A DNA stretch of 64,000 bases. Origin: Ascarosepion bandense. Lineage: Eukaryota; Mollusca; Cephalopoda; Sepiida; Sepiidae. Below, piece by piece: positions 51,394 to 61,246 of this stretch (positions within the stretch are counted from its first letter, which is position 1; each line of letters begins with the position of its first letter). Below the pieces are notes generated by a model. That model saw only the letters and a list, made by a program, of their open reading frames with translations, did not search any database and was not told the DNA's origin. The stretch is from positions 5,595,001-5,659,000 of the forward strand of contig JBBBDQ010001270.1 in the NCBI GenBank assembly GCA_037127315.1, in the 5' to 3' direction. The position numbers and the translations under genes were made by a program.

Positions 51394-52100
51394 GGAAGAC
51401 GTAAAAAATTCGAAAAATTGCAGGGAATTTCTGACATCCGCTTTAAGAGACGGGAGACCGAAATTCGCCCGCCTATTCTGACTTACAAGAAATACGCGTC
51501 TTTAAAATGGCTGCCGAAATTACAGAAATGAAAATAAATGCGCAGTATTAAAAAGCCGTTAAGCCAAATCGAAGTATTAAAGGAAAATAGTGAAATGGGG
51601 TAAAATCGTTTGCTCTCTCCGGGTCTTTTTCGATAAAAAGTAACCGAAATGAGAACCTGAATATTATGAATTATGCCAGTTTCTGCTTAAATTTGATTTC
51701 ATTTTTTCAGTAGATTTCTTAATTTAAACAAAATATTCTTCGCTGTACAGAGTTTTTTTTTCTCTGTTTTTAAAAATTATTTTTTTATTTCATTTTTTTC
51801 TTAATGCATCTTTAAGCGATCGCTTATTCTATACTTTTTTTTCTTTCTTTTTGCTAATCATTCCTTTCTTAATGACATCTATTCTTTCTTGTTTAATATT
51901 GTTTAATTTTCTAACCTTTAACTCTTGTATTTTCTTCTTTCTTTTTCCACTTTCTTTTTACTTTGTCTCTTTTACTTTTTCTGTTTAATCTTTCTTTTTC
52001 CTTTTTTATTTTTATTTTTGTTTATTCTTCTTTTATTCTTTCTTCTTTCCTTTCCCTCTCCCTCTTCTCTCTCAATCTCTCTCTATCTCTCTCTCTCCTC
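50847..52100. other. Mostly unrecognised, with (TA)n and (AAT)n
   Basis: (TA)18 at 50899-50934 and (AAT)18 at 51337-51390. The remainder is AT-rich with pyrimidine-rich 51700-52100. No gene or repeat match seen. Confidence 0.6.
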
Positions 52101-52116
52101 TATCCCAGTCTGTACA

Positions 52117-52179
<63 letters not shown>

Positions 52180-52180
52180 G
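52117..52180. repeat. (ATCT)n microsatellite
   Basis: About 15 units, adjoining a SINE-3. Confidence 0.97.
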
Positions 52181-52183
52181 TGG

Positions 52184-52345
52184 ATAGGTGTTGCAGGTTC
52201 GAATCCTGTCGAATGACACAGATTTTCGTAATAAAAATTTATCGTAAACAATCAGGCCAATAGATATAAATATACAATACTGTTTAATTAAAGAACAGAA
52301 TATCTACCTAAATACGAGTATCGATAAAAAATAATGTTCAAACAA
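52184..52345 (+). mobile_element. SINE-3, T-arm onward
   Basis: Begins GTTGCAGGTTCGAATCCTGT and follows the body of 12843-13085 in order (TTTTCGTAATAAAAATTTAT, CAATCAGGCC, TACTGTTTAATTA, ATATCTACCTAAATACGAGT, ATAATGTTCAAACAA). The upstream half of the tRNA-like head is missing, replaced by (ATCT)n. Confidence 0.87.
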
Positions 52346-52379
52346 TCTTTCTCAGACTTTTTCTGTCTATCTATCTCAG

Positions 52380-52475
52380 ACTTTTTCTTTCTTTCTTTCT
52401 TTCTTTCTTTCTATCTAACTATCTATCTGAGCCTATTCATTTCTTTCTCTCTATATATATTTCAGCCAATTCATT

Positions 52476-52510
<35 letters not shown>

Positions 52511-52530
52511 ATCTATCTCAGTCCTATTCA

Positions 52531-52579
<49 letters not shown>

Positions 52580-52589
52580 CAGTCTGTCA

Positions 52590-52634
<45 letters not shown>

Positions 52635-52645
52635 CAGTCTGTTCA

Positions 52646-52690
<45 letters not shown>

Positions 52691-52714
52691 CAGTCCTATT
52701 CATATCTATCTATC

Positions 52715-52745
<31 letters not shown>

Positions 52746-52761
52746 CTATCTCGTTTTGTTC

Positions 52762-52815
<54 letters not shown>
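52380..52815. repeat. (CTTT)n and punctuated (ATCT)n arrays
   Basis: (TTTC)n blocks at 52385-52410 and 52475-52510, then five (ATCT)9-12 blocks separated by CAGTCTGTTCAT or CAGTCCTATTCAT, the same design as the GATA array at 18213-18873 with a different spacer. Confidence 0.93.
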
Positions 52816-52817
<2 letters not shown>

Positions 52818-52929
52818 GTTCACCCTTGTTTCATTTTAAAATCTTTATTTCTTTTTTATTTGTTCTTTCCCTGTAGTTCTTTCTTTCTTTTTATCGTTCT
52901 TGACTAATTTTCGGACTTATTCATATATA

Positions 52930-53230
52930 CAATGAGGTTTGTCAATATTCCTGAGATAAGGTAGCATTTACAGTACTTACATTATTCGGACTACTGTCCT
53001 TATCTTTGTTGCTATTTGTACGACATTTCGGCCGTTGTACGCTCCTGCCTTCTTCAGATGCGAAGAATTTCGAAGCGAACCCTTTATTACAATCACTGGG
53101 GTATATCATCCTCATTCCTTGCGTAAAGCCTCGAAAGAGTCAAGTCATCAAATAACCAACGTCTACAGCAGTGATGAACAAGTAACTTGCTGGGATTGAG
53201 GGAGATAACTCATTATTTTCAGTCGAGGCT
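52930..53230. repeat. PLE-like inverted repeat, internally deleted
   Basis: 52930-53140 matches the left arm of 19735-20380 (GTACGACATTTCGGCCGTTG, CCTTCTTCAGATGCG, GTATATCATCCTCATTCCTT, AAATAACCAACGTCT). 53165-53230 holds part of the right arm (ACAGCAGTGATGAACAAGTA, GAGGCTTTACGCA). The centre and most of the right arm are deleted. Confidence 0.78.
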
Positions 53231-53296
53231 TTACGCAGAATTAAGAAACAGGAAAACTTCGTCAGAAACAAAGAAAAGAATACTGAACTGCTATAT

Positions 53297-53516
53297 GCAT
53301 TCACTTACGCGCATATACCCTTGGGAAAGGTATTAATCCGCCTCTTCCCTCCAGTTATGGGTTATATAACAGAGCAGATTTTGTTCTATAGCCTTGGCTG
53401 GCAACTAGTCTACTGTAGAAACCTACTGCGGGATAATCTTCTGCCCAATCAGTCATGTTTTTTTCGATACATGGTCACCCAAGCGTATATATCACGTATG
53501 GCACTTAACTGACTGG
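53297..53516 (+). mobile_element. SINE-1, head-truncated
   Basis: Starts in the body at GCATTCACTTACGCGCATAT and ends at GGCACTTAACTGACTGG. About 25 bp around AAGCAATGGCA are missing; the same deletion is present at 56741-56857, so these two share a subfamily. Confidence 0.88.
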
Positions 53517-53905
53517 TGCAATATCATTCCTCCTATATGGCACTGAATGCTGGACAATCTCCTCTCAGATGATGAAGAGATTTCCGGCAACGGAAATGTG
53601 GTTCTACAGGAGGATACTGAGGATACCATGGACCAACCATGTAACAACAACTTTTTAGAGAAGATTGATACTTAATATCAGGAAGCGATAGATGAAATTT
53701 CTAGGGCAAGCAATGGGGTAAAAGAGTGTGGAAAATTCGAAATACACAGAGCAGACTGAAGACAAAAAAAAAAAACAAAGAAACAGGTGTAAAAAAAAAA
53801 AAAGAAAAACGCATAACCTCTCTAGTGAGCTTGAGTAAATGGATGGCGGAACAAGGTAGGAGAGATCAAAAATACAACATCTATTAAGAGCTACAAAATA
53901 ATGGT
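53516..53905 (+). pseudogene. RTE LINE fragment, diverged, plus orientation
   Basis: Plus translation gives YGTECWTISSQMMKRFPATE, MWFYRRILRIPWTNH, RKR-MKFLGQAMG and LSKWMAEQ-like pieces. A-rich inserts at 53764-53805 and stops break it. The only larger RTE piece in plus orientation here. Confidence 0.8.
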
Positions 53906-53922
53906 CATTGAGGAGGACCATA

Positions 53923-55204
53923 TACGAAGGTCATTCAGTAAATAAGGTGAATTTTTCGTTATAAGGATTTCTAATACAGATGGAAACTTACTTTAAAAGG
54001 AATACGGAAGCTGGTGCACAGATGGGAAAAGTGTGTGACACTGCTGGGAGACTACATTGGCAAAAAAGTAAGCTTTTATCTGTATTCTTATTCTTCTTCT
54101 ATGTGCCTTGTCCTTTCAGGACGTTGGCGATCATGGTTCTCCACGTCTCCCTATCCCTTGTGGCTCTTAGTATGTTTGTTCCTGTTGCTCTTGGCAACCC
54201 CCGTTCCGTATTCCACCTGATCAGACCCTGCAAATATGTTATCCGCTGCCTTCCTCTGTCTCTCCTTCCTTCTATCTGACCAGTCAGTATCAAGTTCTCC
54301 AGGCTCTCTTTCCTCATTGCATGTCCCAGGAACTTCAGTTGTCTCTTCCTGATGCTCAGCATCAATTTCCTTTTTGTTGCCATTCTTTCTAACACCTCAT
54401 CGTTGCTTGCATGCTCAGTCCACGATATCCGTATCATCCTTCTGTAGAACCACATTTCGGCCGCTTCCAGTTTTGTCCTCATTTTCGATGATATTGTCTA
54501 GCATTCACTGCCGTATTGAAGAACTGACATCATGTAGCAGTCTAGCACTCTTTTCTTCGTTTCTATTGAGATTTTCCTGTGTGTTAGTATTTTGTACATC
54601 TTCTGGAACGCGTCCTTTGCCATGCCAATTCGCCTTCGGATCTCCGTGTCGCACTTTCCATCTTCTGTTAGAACACATCCTAGGTACTTAAATTTTTGTA
54701 CTTGCTTGATTCTGTTATCCCCCACCTGTATTTGGCATTTTGGGTTGTATATTTTGCTGATGACCATGCACTCAGTTTTCTTAAAGTTTATTTGTAGTCC
54801 CTTCTTGTCACTCTCCATTGCTACTTTCTGTATGAGGTCTTGTAGTTTCCTTTCCGTGTGCGCAATCAGCACTGTATCGTCCTCATACCTTATGTTGTTC
54901 AGGTTGTGGTCTCCAATAACAAATCCTGGCGTGTCATCTAGTGTCCTCAAAATATTCTCGCTGTATAGGTTGAACAAATCCGGTGAAAAGACACATCCTT
55001 ATCTTACGCCTTTTTCTATCTTTGTGTATCTACTGAGATCGTTACCTGTCGTATGCAGGCCTTTTGCTGCCAGTAGAGATTCTTGATTATTCTTATGTCT
55101 TTCCCGAAAATGTCGAGGCTGCCTAGCATCTCCATCAATTCTTTGTGTCGTATTTTAAGTCCTTATACCGAAAAATTCACCTTATTTATTGAATGACCCC
55201 CGTA
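53923..55204. mobile_element. mariner derivative with 45-bp terminal repeats, split by RTE
   Basis: Terminal inverted repeats TACGAAGGTCATTCAGTAAA.../TACGGGGGTCATTCAATAAA... match at about 41 of 45 positions and are flanked by TA on each side. Next to the left repeat, 54005-54065 encodes HRWEKCVTLLGDYIGKK, the C-terminal end of a mariner transposase. The rest was deleted before an RTE LINE inserted at 54085-55150. Confidence 0.88.
54085..55150 (-). pseudogene. RTE LINE, best copy, nested in mariner derivative
   Basis: Minus: HKELMEMLGSLDIFGKDIR, LFNLYSENILRTL, NNIRYEDDTVLIAHTERKLQ (catalytic YADD as YEDD), ESDKKGLQINFKKTECMVIS, KCDTEIRRRIGMAKD, EMWFYRRMIRISWTEH, KRQLKFLGHAMRKESLENL, TMIANVLKGQGT, then a TTCTTATTCTTCTTC tail on plus. 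One stop splits YGSECW from TISSKM. 5'-truncated before the RT fingers. Confidence 0.93.
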
Positions 55205-55206
55205 TA

Positions 55207-55694
55207 TAATTTTATGCAAGCAAATAAGTTATCAATAATTCCGTATTTTCAAAAGTATACTCCGATAAGTAATATAAATGCTTTCTTTAAATTAATCAAT
55301 AAATATGTTTTGATTTTTCCAATTTGTTTGTTTCACTTAATGTTATTATTTTAAAAAATAATAAACACTATCATTATTTTTTTTTTTTTAGATTTCACAG
55401 AAATGATAAATTTTATTAACTGAATGTTAACTTTTTCTTTTTGCATTAATATTTTTTGACAGATAATTTTGTTAAAAGGATTAGTGATAGTAGTGACAAC
55501 ATTAACAATAATATATTTTAATTAATTAACAACTTATCTGATTAATAGGATCAGTAGCAAGAAATGTAAAGGAAAAAATCCCATCTCTATCTTTCTCTCT
55601 GTTTATCACGTTTTTTCTCTAATGATTTTTTATCAACGTCTTTCTAATTTAATTCCAATCACGTCTCTGTCTCCTGTCTCTTGTCAACCACTAT
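55207..55694. other. AT-rich spacer, nothing recognised
   Basis: No supported feature. Confidence 0.5.
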
Positions 55695-55861
55695 AGTAAA
55701 AACAGTGCCGTGCTTAGCAACATCGCGCCCCCCTCATCGCAGAATGCGTCTTGCGGCCCCTCTACCCGCAGAATGCAACCTGCGCCCCGCCCCCCGAACA
55801 AACTGAACCCACAATAAATGGTACTTTAACAAAATAACATAATCTCGCTAGATTTTCTTAA

Positions 55862-56083
55862 CCCTCTAGGGCCATTCGTATCATATTTGATACAGTATTT
55901 CCCTATAAGGGAACATTTGGTATTTCCCTATAAGGAAACATTTGGTATTCATTGACTGAGCAGTCAGTACTGCTTTCATTTGAAATTTATAAAATATTTC
56001 TCTTAAAATTTTTTTCAGGAAAATATTTCTTTCAAGGCTTCTTTTCATACTGTATCAAATATGATACTAATGGCCCTAGAGGG
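55862..56083. mobile_element. piggyBac-like MITE, copy 2
   Basis: TTAA flanks at 55858-55861 and 56084-56087. Terminal repeats CCCTCTAGGGCCATTCGTAT. Opposite orientation to copy 1. An internal CCCTATAAGGAAACATTTGG block is doubled. Confidence 0.9.
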
Positions 56084-56102
56084 TTAATCTCAGTCTGTTT
56101 GT

Positions 56103-56106
<4 letters not shown>

Positions 56107-56153
<47 letters not shown>
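56107..56153. repeat. (ATCT)n microsatellite
   Basis: About 12 units between two MITE copies. Confidence 0.96.
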
Positions 56154-56154
<1 letters not shown>

Positions 56155-56157
56155 TAA

Positions 56158-56379
56158 CTCTCTAGGGCCATTCGTATCATATTTCATACAGTATTTCCCT
56201 ATACGGAAACATTTGGTATTTCCCTATAAGGAAACATTTGGTATTCATTGACTGAGCAGTCAGTACTGCTTTCATTTGAAATTTATAAAATATTTCTCTT
56301 AAAAATTTTTTCAGGAAAATATTTCTTTCAAGGTTTGTTTTCATACTGTATCAAATATGATACGAATGGCCCTAGAGGG
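56158..56379. mobile_element. piggyBac-like MITE, copy 3
   Basis: TTAA flanks at 56154-56157 and 56380-56383. Same length (222 bp) and orientation as copy 2, few differences. Confidence 0.9.
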
Positions 56380-56383
56380 TTAA

Positions 56384-56581
56384 GGCTTCTACTGGGCATA
56401 AAGTGGGGGATCAGTTCTATATTGTTATGAAGTAATAAACAGATCCCCCACTAATTACTACTTAATAATATAATATGATTAATGCTTCTACTTGTCATAA
56501 AGTGGGGGATCAGTTCTATATTGTTATGAAGTAATAAACAGATCCCCCACTAATATGATACGAATGGCCCTAGAGGGTTAA
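56384..56581. repeat. Two hairpin units and an orphan MITE end
   Basis: AGTGGGGGATC...GATCCCCCACT (11-bp inverted repeats, 51-bp unit) occurs at 56402-56452 and 56511-56551, 109 bp apart, nearly identical. The second is followed by ATGATACGAATGGCCCTAGA-GGGTTAA, i.e. the last 27 bp of a piggyBac-like MITE without its beginning. Confidence 0.8.
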
Positions 56582-56740
56582 ACGATTTATGACATCCTGA
56601 AAGTTTAAATATACATGTTATGTTCTTGTATGTATGTTGAAACAGATATCGATAATCTATTTCTCTCTCAAGTTCCTTTCTTTTTAATTACAAATGATTT
56701 GCAGCGTATTTAGGGAATAGCTTCTATCAAAGATTATATT

Positions 56741-56857
56741 GGGAAAGGTATTAATCCGCCTCTTCCCTCCAATTATAGGTTATGTAACAGGGTAGATTTT
56801 GTTCTATAGCCTTGGCTGGCAACTAGTCTACCGTAGAAACCTACTGCGGGATAATCT
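56741..56857 (+). mobile_element. SINE-1 body fragment
   Basis: GGGAAAGGTATTAATCCGCC to CTACTGCGGGATAATCT. Shares the internal deletion of 53297-53516. Truncated at both ends. Confidence 0.85.
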
Positions 56858-56861
56858 TATA

Positions 56862-57003
56862 TATAGGCATCCGCAGACAGATCTGTTTCGCTGTATCGCA
56901 GCTCATCAGTACGGTTAGACATCCGATAGCTTTTTACTCAGAACTGCAACCCGACCGAATTCGTGTCATTCGGCGATTCTACCCCTGAGCTATGGGCGCT
57001 CGG
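56862..57003 (-). mobile_element. HH-SINE copy 4 (complete head)
   Basis: Minus: GAGCGCCCATAGCTCAGGGG (excellent A box), a CCGAA...TTCGG arm, GGTTGCAGTTCTGAG at the B box position, then the ribozyme and TATATA. The most complete tRNA-like head of the four, but diverged in sequence from copies 1-3. Confidence 0.82.
56866..56916 (-). ncRNA. Type I hammerhead ribozyme candidate (copy 4)
   Basis: Stem I CCGUA/UGCGG (five pairs, one G-U). CUGAUGA. Stem II GCUG...CAGC. GAA. Stem III ACA-GAUC-UGU, then C before the predicted cut. Relative to copy 2, the third stem I pair is G-C in place of A-U, a double change that keeps pairing. Confidence 0.82.
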
Positions 57004-57171
57004 TAGAAGAAGGCTGACTTTTTAGCGTGTATATTATCATTATACACGCCCAATAGCTGAGAGTGTTCTAATTCATTGCTGAATGAACGATGCGTAGATG
57101 CTAGAGTAGCTACTGTTTTTCAAAGTCTACCATTCTTCCAGAGTGCTCAATCAGGGTTTGAGAGCGTAAGA

Positions 57172-57176
57172 GATAG

Positions 57177-57238
<62 letters not shown>
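57172..57238. repeat. (GATA)n and (GA)n tract
   Basis: About 12 GATA units then a short GA run, inside the hAT-like element. Confidence 0.95.
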
Positions 57239-57239
<1 letters not shown>

Positions 57240-57414
57240 TAGGTTGATATATATCTATTTTAACATACAAGTATGATAATAATTTTCCAGTTAATCCTCA
57301 TAATTATTTTGTTAATTTTTTTTCATTACAATCGATCTGCAGAGTCAAGGAGCCTTGCGCCCCCCCAGCAATTACGGGGTCTGCGAAGACTCTAAGCATG
57401 GCTCTGAGTAAAAA

Positions 57415-57839
57415 GAAAATTCCGCATCTGAAGCTGTTAATCGTGCAACATAGTTCGAGTATGGCTCTTCCAGAGAATAAACAGGGAGCCCGTCCCTCAG
57501 GAGGAAACCTACCTGAGTTCGAAAAATCTGTCATAGAAACAAACTCCTACACAAAGAATGAATCTTCAGGTCCCCATAACGGAGAGAATTCCAAATATGG
57601 CCCTGCGAATTTTCCAACTAAATTCATAACCATTCATTCAAAGAGAGAATAAAATGTTCTTGTGAGGAGCACAACCTCGTTATGACTGCATTTCATGAAG
57701 AGTTACACTAACTTCAGAAAAGCATCACTTACTAAATATATGACATTTGGCGAGAAAAGGTTGGACAAGCAATTAAGAAATACATTGACAAAAATAAACT
57801 TGTCAATGTAAAAAGGTGCACCATACGAAATAACCGATT
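57415..57839. other. Spacer, possibly 5' part of the following LINE
   Basis: An 84-codon plus frame (57398-57652) begins inside the hAT end and has no recognised motif. Confidence 0.35.
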
Positions 57840-60530
57840 TGCAGATGCAGAAATTAAATAAATAAAAAGAGTTGGAACAAGAATAGACGAATCGACAGAA
57901 TATGAAAGCGAACCGGAATTAGAAATAAAACGTTGTAAAAACAAACAACAGATCATAATGAAGAAACCGAGATAAACACCAATCACAGTGAAGATACTGC
58001 TGAGTGTTAAGATGTGCGGTAAAGGTGTGATCTTAGTCGGTCATAAGACGACAATAAAACGAGTTCGAACCACACTGAACATAATTAATTTACGGAAAAC
58101 AAGAATAGTATAAACTCGTGAGCCATATAAGTCAGACACAAAATATTGAAATGAGGAACGAAATCAACTCCAAAAATTACAACCAACAATGCATAACATC
58201 AAAACTATTAAACTCTGCAATGCAGCACTCAAATTAATTCTGGATGAAGAATACCCACATATGAATCTCAATGAGCAATATATGCATCAGCAATTGCAGC
58301 AACAAAAAATTGAACATCAAAGTAATAAAAGAGAGTCTCAAAGACATGAAGATTCACTTTGGAAAATAAAAATGGAAAAAGAAATCGAACAACGTAGAAG
58401 GGAATTATCAGTTCTCGATGAACTGGCAAGAGGAATAAATGCAAGAATTAGAAAAGGCAAAATCAAAAGAAAATTCATTATGAGGAATGAAAACGATGTC
58501 CTATCAACTAAAGCAAAAATAAAGCAAATAATACAACTGAAGGCTCAAAGTTTGAGACGCTCTTAAAAAAACCAAGAATCTACAGACAGATATTTCAAAC
58601 CCATGCAAAGAGATTTTACAGAGAAATAGGCAAATAATGAATTGATGTGATAGCAAAAATGGAAGACGTTCTGGGGGAAATATGGAATTGCCCTTAAGGA
58701 CATAACAAAGAAACAGGGGTGTCTCGGCGTGGTGTAATGGTTAGCAAGCGTGTCTCGCTAAAACCTGTTACAATTGAGTAGTGAGTTCGATCCTCACTGG
58801 GTGCCCCATACATTTGGCTATGTGCCACATCTAAGCTGCGCTAAGAAAAGCACAATAACAAAGAACCTGATTGGATTGCCTAAGAGATAGAACGGATGAA
58901 AAGTACAAAAGAAACAAACATGGACTAGAATCATAAAAATGTATTTTGAATGTGCACTATAAAAAGCACACAGCTGGAAATTTCCAGAAATTATCTAAAT
59001 ACAACATACGAAAAAAAAAATTAGCCAAAGAACTTCAAGAAATAGCTAACGATCCAACTAAAATTTCGGCATGTATGACCAAAGGAATTACCTTTTTTTT
59101 TTCTAAACGAGAATGGTAAAACAAATGTCCCGCAAAACTATAGACCAGTTACATGCCTTCCCACAACTTACAAACTGTTGACATCTATTTTGATAAAACA
59201 GACATATTTCTGCTTAGAAAAAAAATGACATACTACCGCTAAAACAAAAATGGTGAAAACGTGGCTCTTACGGATGCAAAGACCAATTACTTATTAATAC
59301 GATGATCATGGGATCTGCTTCAAGGTATAAAAATCATTACTACTGCCTGGATAGATTATCGTAAGCCATTCGATAGTGTACCACATTCCTGGATCATAAA
59401 TCTTTAAATATATACAAGGTATCACCCGTTATCAATTTTATCAAACAATGTATGTCGATATGGAAAACAACATTTTATTTCAATCATATAAATAGAACCT
59501 ATAAGTCTTATTAAATAAACATCGATAGAGAAATATTTCAAGGTGACTCTTTGTCTCCCTTACTATTTTTATATCCCTGATAGCCAACTTTACAGGACAG
59601 AATGTGGTTATAAAATAACTCAAAAGAAAATAAATCATCTAATTAACATGGATGATTTAAAGTTGTATGCCTGGAATGACAGTGAGCTGAAAGTTCTGCA
59701 AACTGTAAAATCTTTTAGTGATGACATTAAAGTGAAATTCAGTTTGGATAAATGTGCTGAAGCTAGAATTTTACGAGGAACACTACAACAAACATCCTCT
59801 ATGAGCTTAAACATTGGGGTAACAATAAAATATTTAGAGTAAGAAGCTTATAAGTACATAGGTGTAAATGAGAGTGGGGGAATTTACTATAAGAAAATTA
59901 AATAAGTAGCGAGTAAATAAAACTATCGAAGAGGACGACTGATATTAAAAACTAAACTGAATTCTTAGAACAGAATTATGGCCACTAATAGCCTTGTCAT
60001 CCCAGTGATTTAATATAAATTCAAAATTTTCAACAGACTCTAAATGACATCAGACAAATGGATTCTAAGACAAGAAAGCTAATTTCTAAACATAACATTC
60101 ATCCTCCAAAGGCTGATACAAACCGTCTATACGTACCCAGTACAGAAGGTGGGAGCCGTCTTATTCGGATAGAAGTGTCACATTTCGACCACTGTTGACT
60201 TACTAACATAAATGGAAACAATAAAGGACTTGATGGTACAATAGTTAACAACTTTAAAACAGAAAGAAAAATATCCAATAATGAAAGAAGGCGGTAAATA
60301 CAAACGAGATTTACATTTAGTAGATTCTGTAGTAAAACCAAACAGAACCCAAGAACCAACTGATGCAGCAAGAATATTAAAAAGAAAGCCAAGTATAAAG
60401 TTCTTGAACAGATGAAACAGTGCTGGCAAGACAAACCTCTTCATGGTCAATATCCAAAACATGCTAATAAAAATAATGTTGACAATAAAAAACTGTAGCA
60501 ATAAACACGCCTCCATTTAAAGCAGATATA
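57840..60530 (+). pseudogene. RLE-type (R2/R4-like) LINE, decayed
   Basis: In order: a coiled, basic region (58189-58566, RIRKGKIKRKFIMRNEND); GKTNVPQNYRPVTCLPTTY near 59120-59175; AWIDYRKPFDSVPHSWI near 59345-59395; FQGDSLSPLLF near 59540-59570; NRTECGYKI; NMDDLKLYAWNDSEL (catalytic DD) near 59647-59690; VIKYKFKIF-like; HPPKADTNRLYVPSTEGGSR near 60100-60160; DKPLHGQYPKHANK near 60430-60470. The motif style fits LINEs with a C-terminal restriction-like endonuclease. The expected final CCHC/endonuclease part is missing and stops are frequent. Confidence 0.78.
58718..58854 (+). mobile_element. SINE-2 head-only copy with target duplication
   Basis: GGCGTGGTGTAATGGTTAGC (A box), GAGTAGTGAGTTCGATCCTC (B box), ACTGGGTGCCCC, then GTGCCACATCTAAG and an early end. 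Direct repeats ATAACAAAGAA at 58702-58712 and 58855-58865. Inserted into the RLE-LINE. Contains the best tRNA-like head of its family; not a working tRNA, since the 3' acceptor strand does not pair with the 5' end. Confidence 0.88.
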
Positions 60531-60539
60531 CATAACATC

Positions 60540-60745
60540 AGGTTGTAAAACGGCGCCTACTACCATTCTGAGAGAGATACAAAAATGCTAAACCCTGCTA
60601 CTGGCCAGCGCGCACATATTAAACCATAAATTAAAGCAAACAGATATATCATCAAATCGTAAAACGGCGCCCGCTATCACTTTAACAAAGATGCGAAAAA
60701 GCTAAATCCTACTATCGCGCACACTTATATAAACCATAAACACAC
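60540..60745. repeat. Two-unit ~114-bp tandem repeat
   Basis: GTAAAACGGCGCC, GCTAAA-CCTACTA and CGCGCACA...ATAAACCATAAA occur in both 60544-60640 and 60658-60745. (CA)n follows. Confidence 0.8.
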
Positions 60746-60779
60746 ACACACACACATACATGCACTAGCACATTTATAG

Positions 60780-60822
<43 letters not shown>
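60737..60822. repeat. (CA)n microsatellite
   Basis: (CA)9 and (CA)20 blocks separated by about 24 bp. Confidence 0.95.
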
Positions 60823-60823
<1 letters not shown>

Positions 60824-60833
60824 TCACTACACT

Positions 60834-61246
60834 TGTAATATAATAATCTGGCCCCACCCAAAGAAAGCTGATGCAAGCGGGGGCGTTTTCCGGTCGTTGA
60901 GAGCAACGGATGTTTGTTTGACCTTATTTCCGGCAGTAGCGGAAATGGCTACAAGAGGCAAACAGAACAGGTGTCTCTGAGAATTACGTAGGCGTCGCGT
61001 GGGCGTCGCGTGATCAAGGCAAAAATCGGAAGTACCGGTTTGGAGATTATAAAAAGACCTCGGGCACGGATTTCACAGACGAGTCTAGTCAGAGAGAGGA
61101 GCAACATATACGACACCCCCCCGTCAACCCTTGGAAGCGCGCTCTCACTCTCTGTTCACTAGGCTACACGGTCCATCGTTCATTAATAAAAATATAACTC
61201 ATATTTTTATATATATGCGTGTTTGTCTGTATATTGCTATATAACA
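60834..61246 (+). mobile_element. Solo LTR candidate
   Basis: A 413-bp segment beginning TGTAATA and ending ATAACA, flanked by a 4-bp direct repeat CACT (60830-60833, 61247-61250). Contains GGAGATTATAAAAAGACC (TATA box) near 61042, a GC-richer upstream half with GGCGTCGCGTGGGCGTCGCG (doubled 10-mer), an initiator-like CAGACGAGTCTAGTCAG about 30 bp on, and AATAAAAATA near 61184 (polyadenylation signal). No second LTR, primer site or gag/pol, so a solo LTR is the simplest reading. The superfamily is not decided. Confidence 0.6.

Larger units (their letters stand above)
55703..57406. mobile_element. hAT-like non-autonomous transposon with 8-bp target duplications
   Basis: Ends CAGTGCCGTGCTTAG and (inverted) CAGAGCCATGCTTAG match at 13 of 15 positions and are followed on both sides by C-rich GCGCCCCCC stretches. 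Exact 8-bp direct repeats AGTAAAAA flank it (55695-55702, 57407-57414). CAG termini plus 8-bp duplications fit hAT. No transposase; the 1.7-kb interior is filled with younger insertions (two piggyBac-like MITEs, hairpins, SINE-1, HH-SINE, ATCT/GATA tracts). Confidence 0.8.

Noticed and set aside
55952..56430. Repeated MTEQSVLLSFEIYKIF frames as a small gene family
   Set aside because: These lie inside TTAA-flanked MITEs and span their inverted ends; the same frame at 24820 is also MITE.
58722..58796. Functional tRNA gene
   Set aside because: Good A and B boxes but no matching acceptor stem; flanked by an 11-bp target duplication together with SINE body.
60099..60516. Minus-strand hydrophobic ORFs (111 and 112 codons)
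   Set aside because: Antisense shadow of the RLE-LINE C-terminal region.
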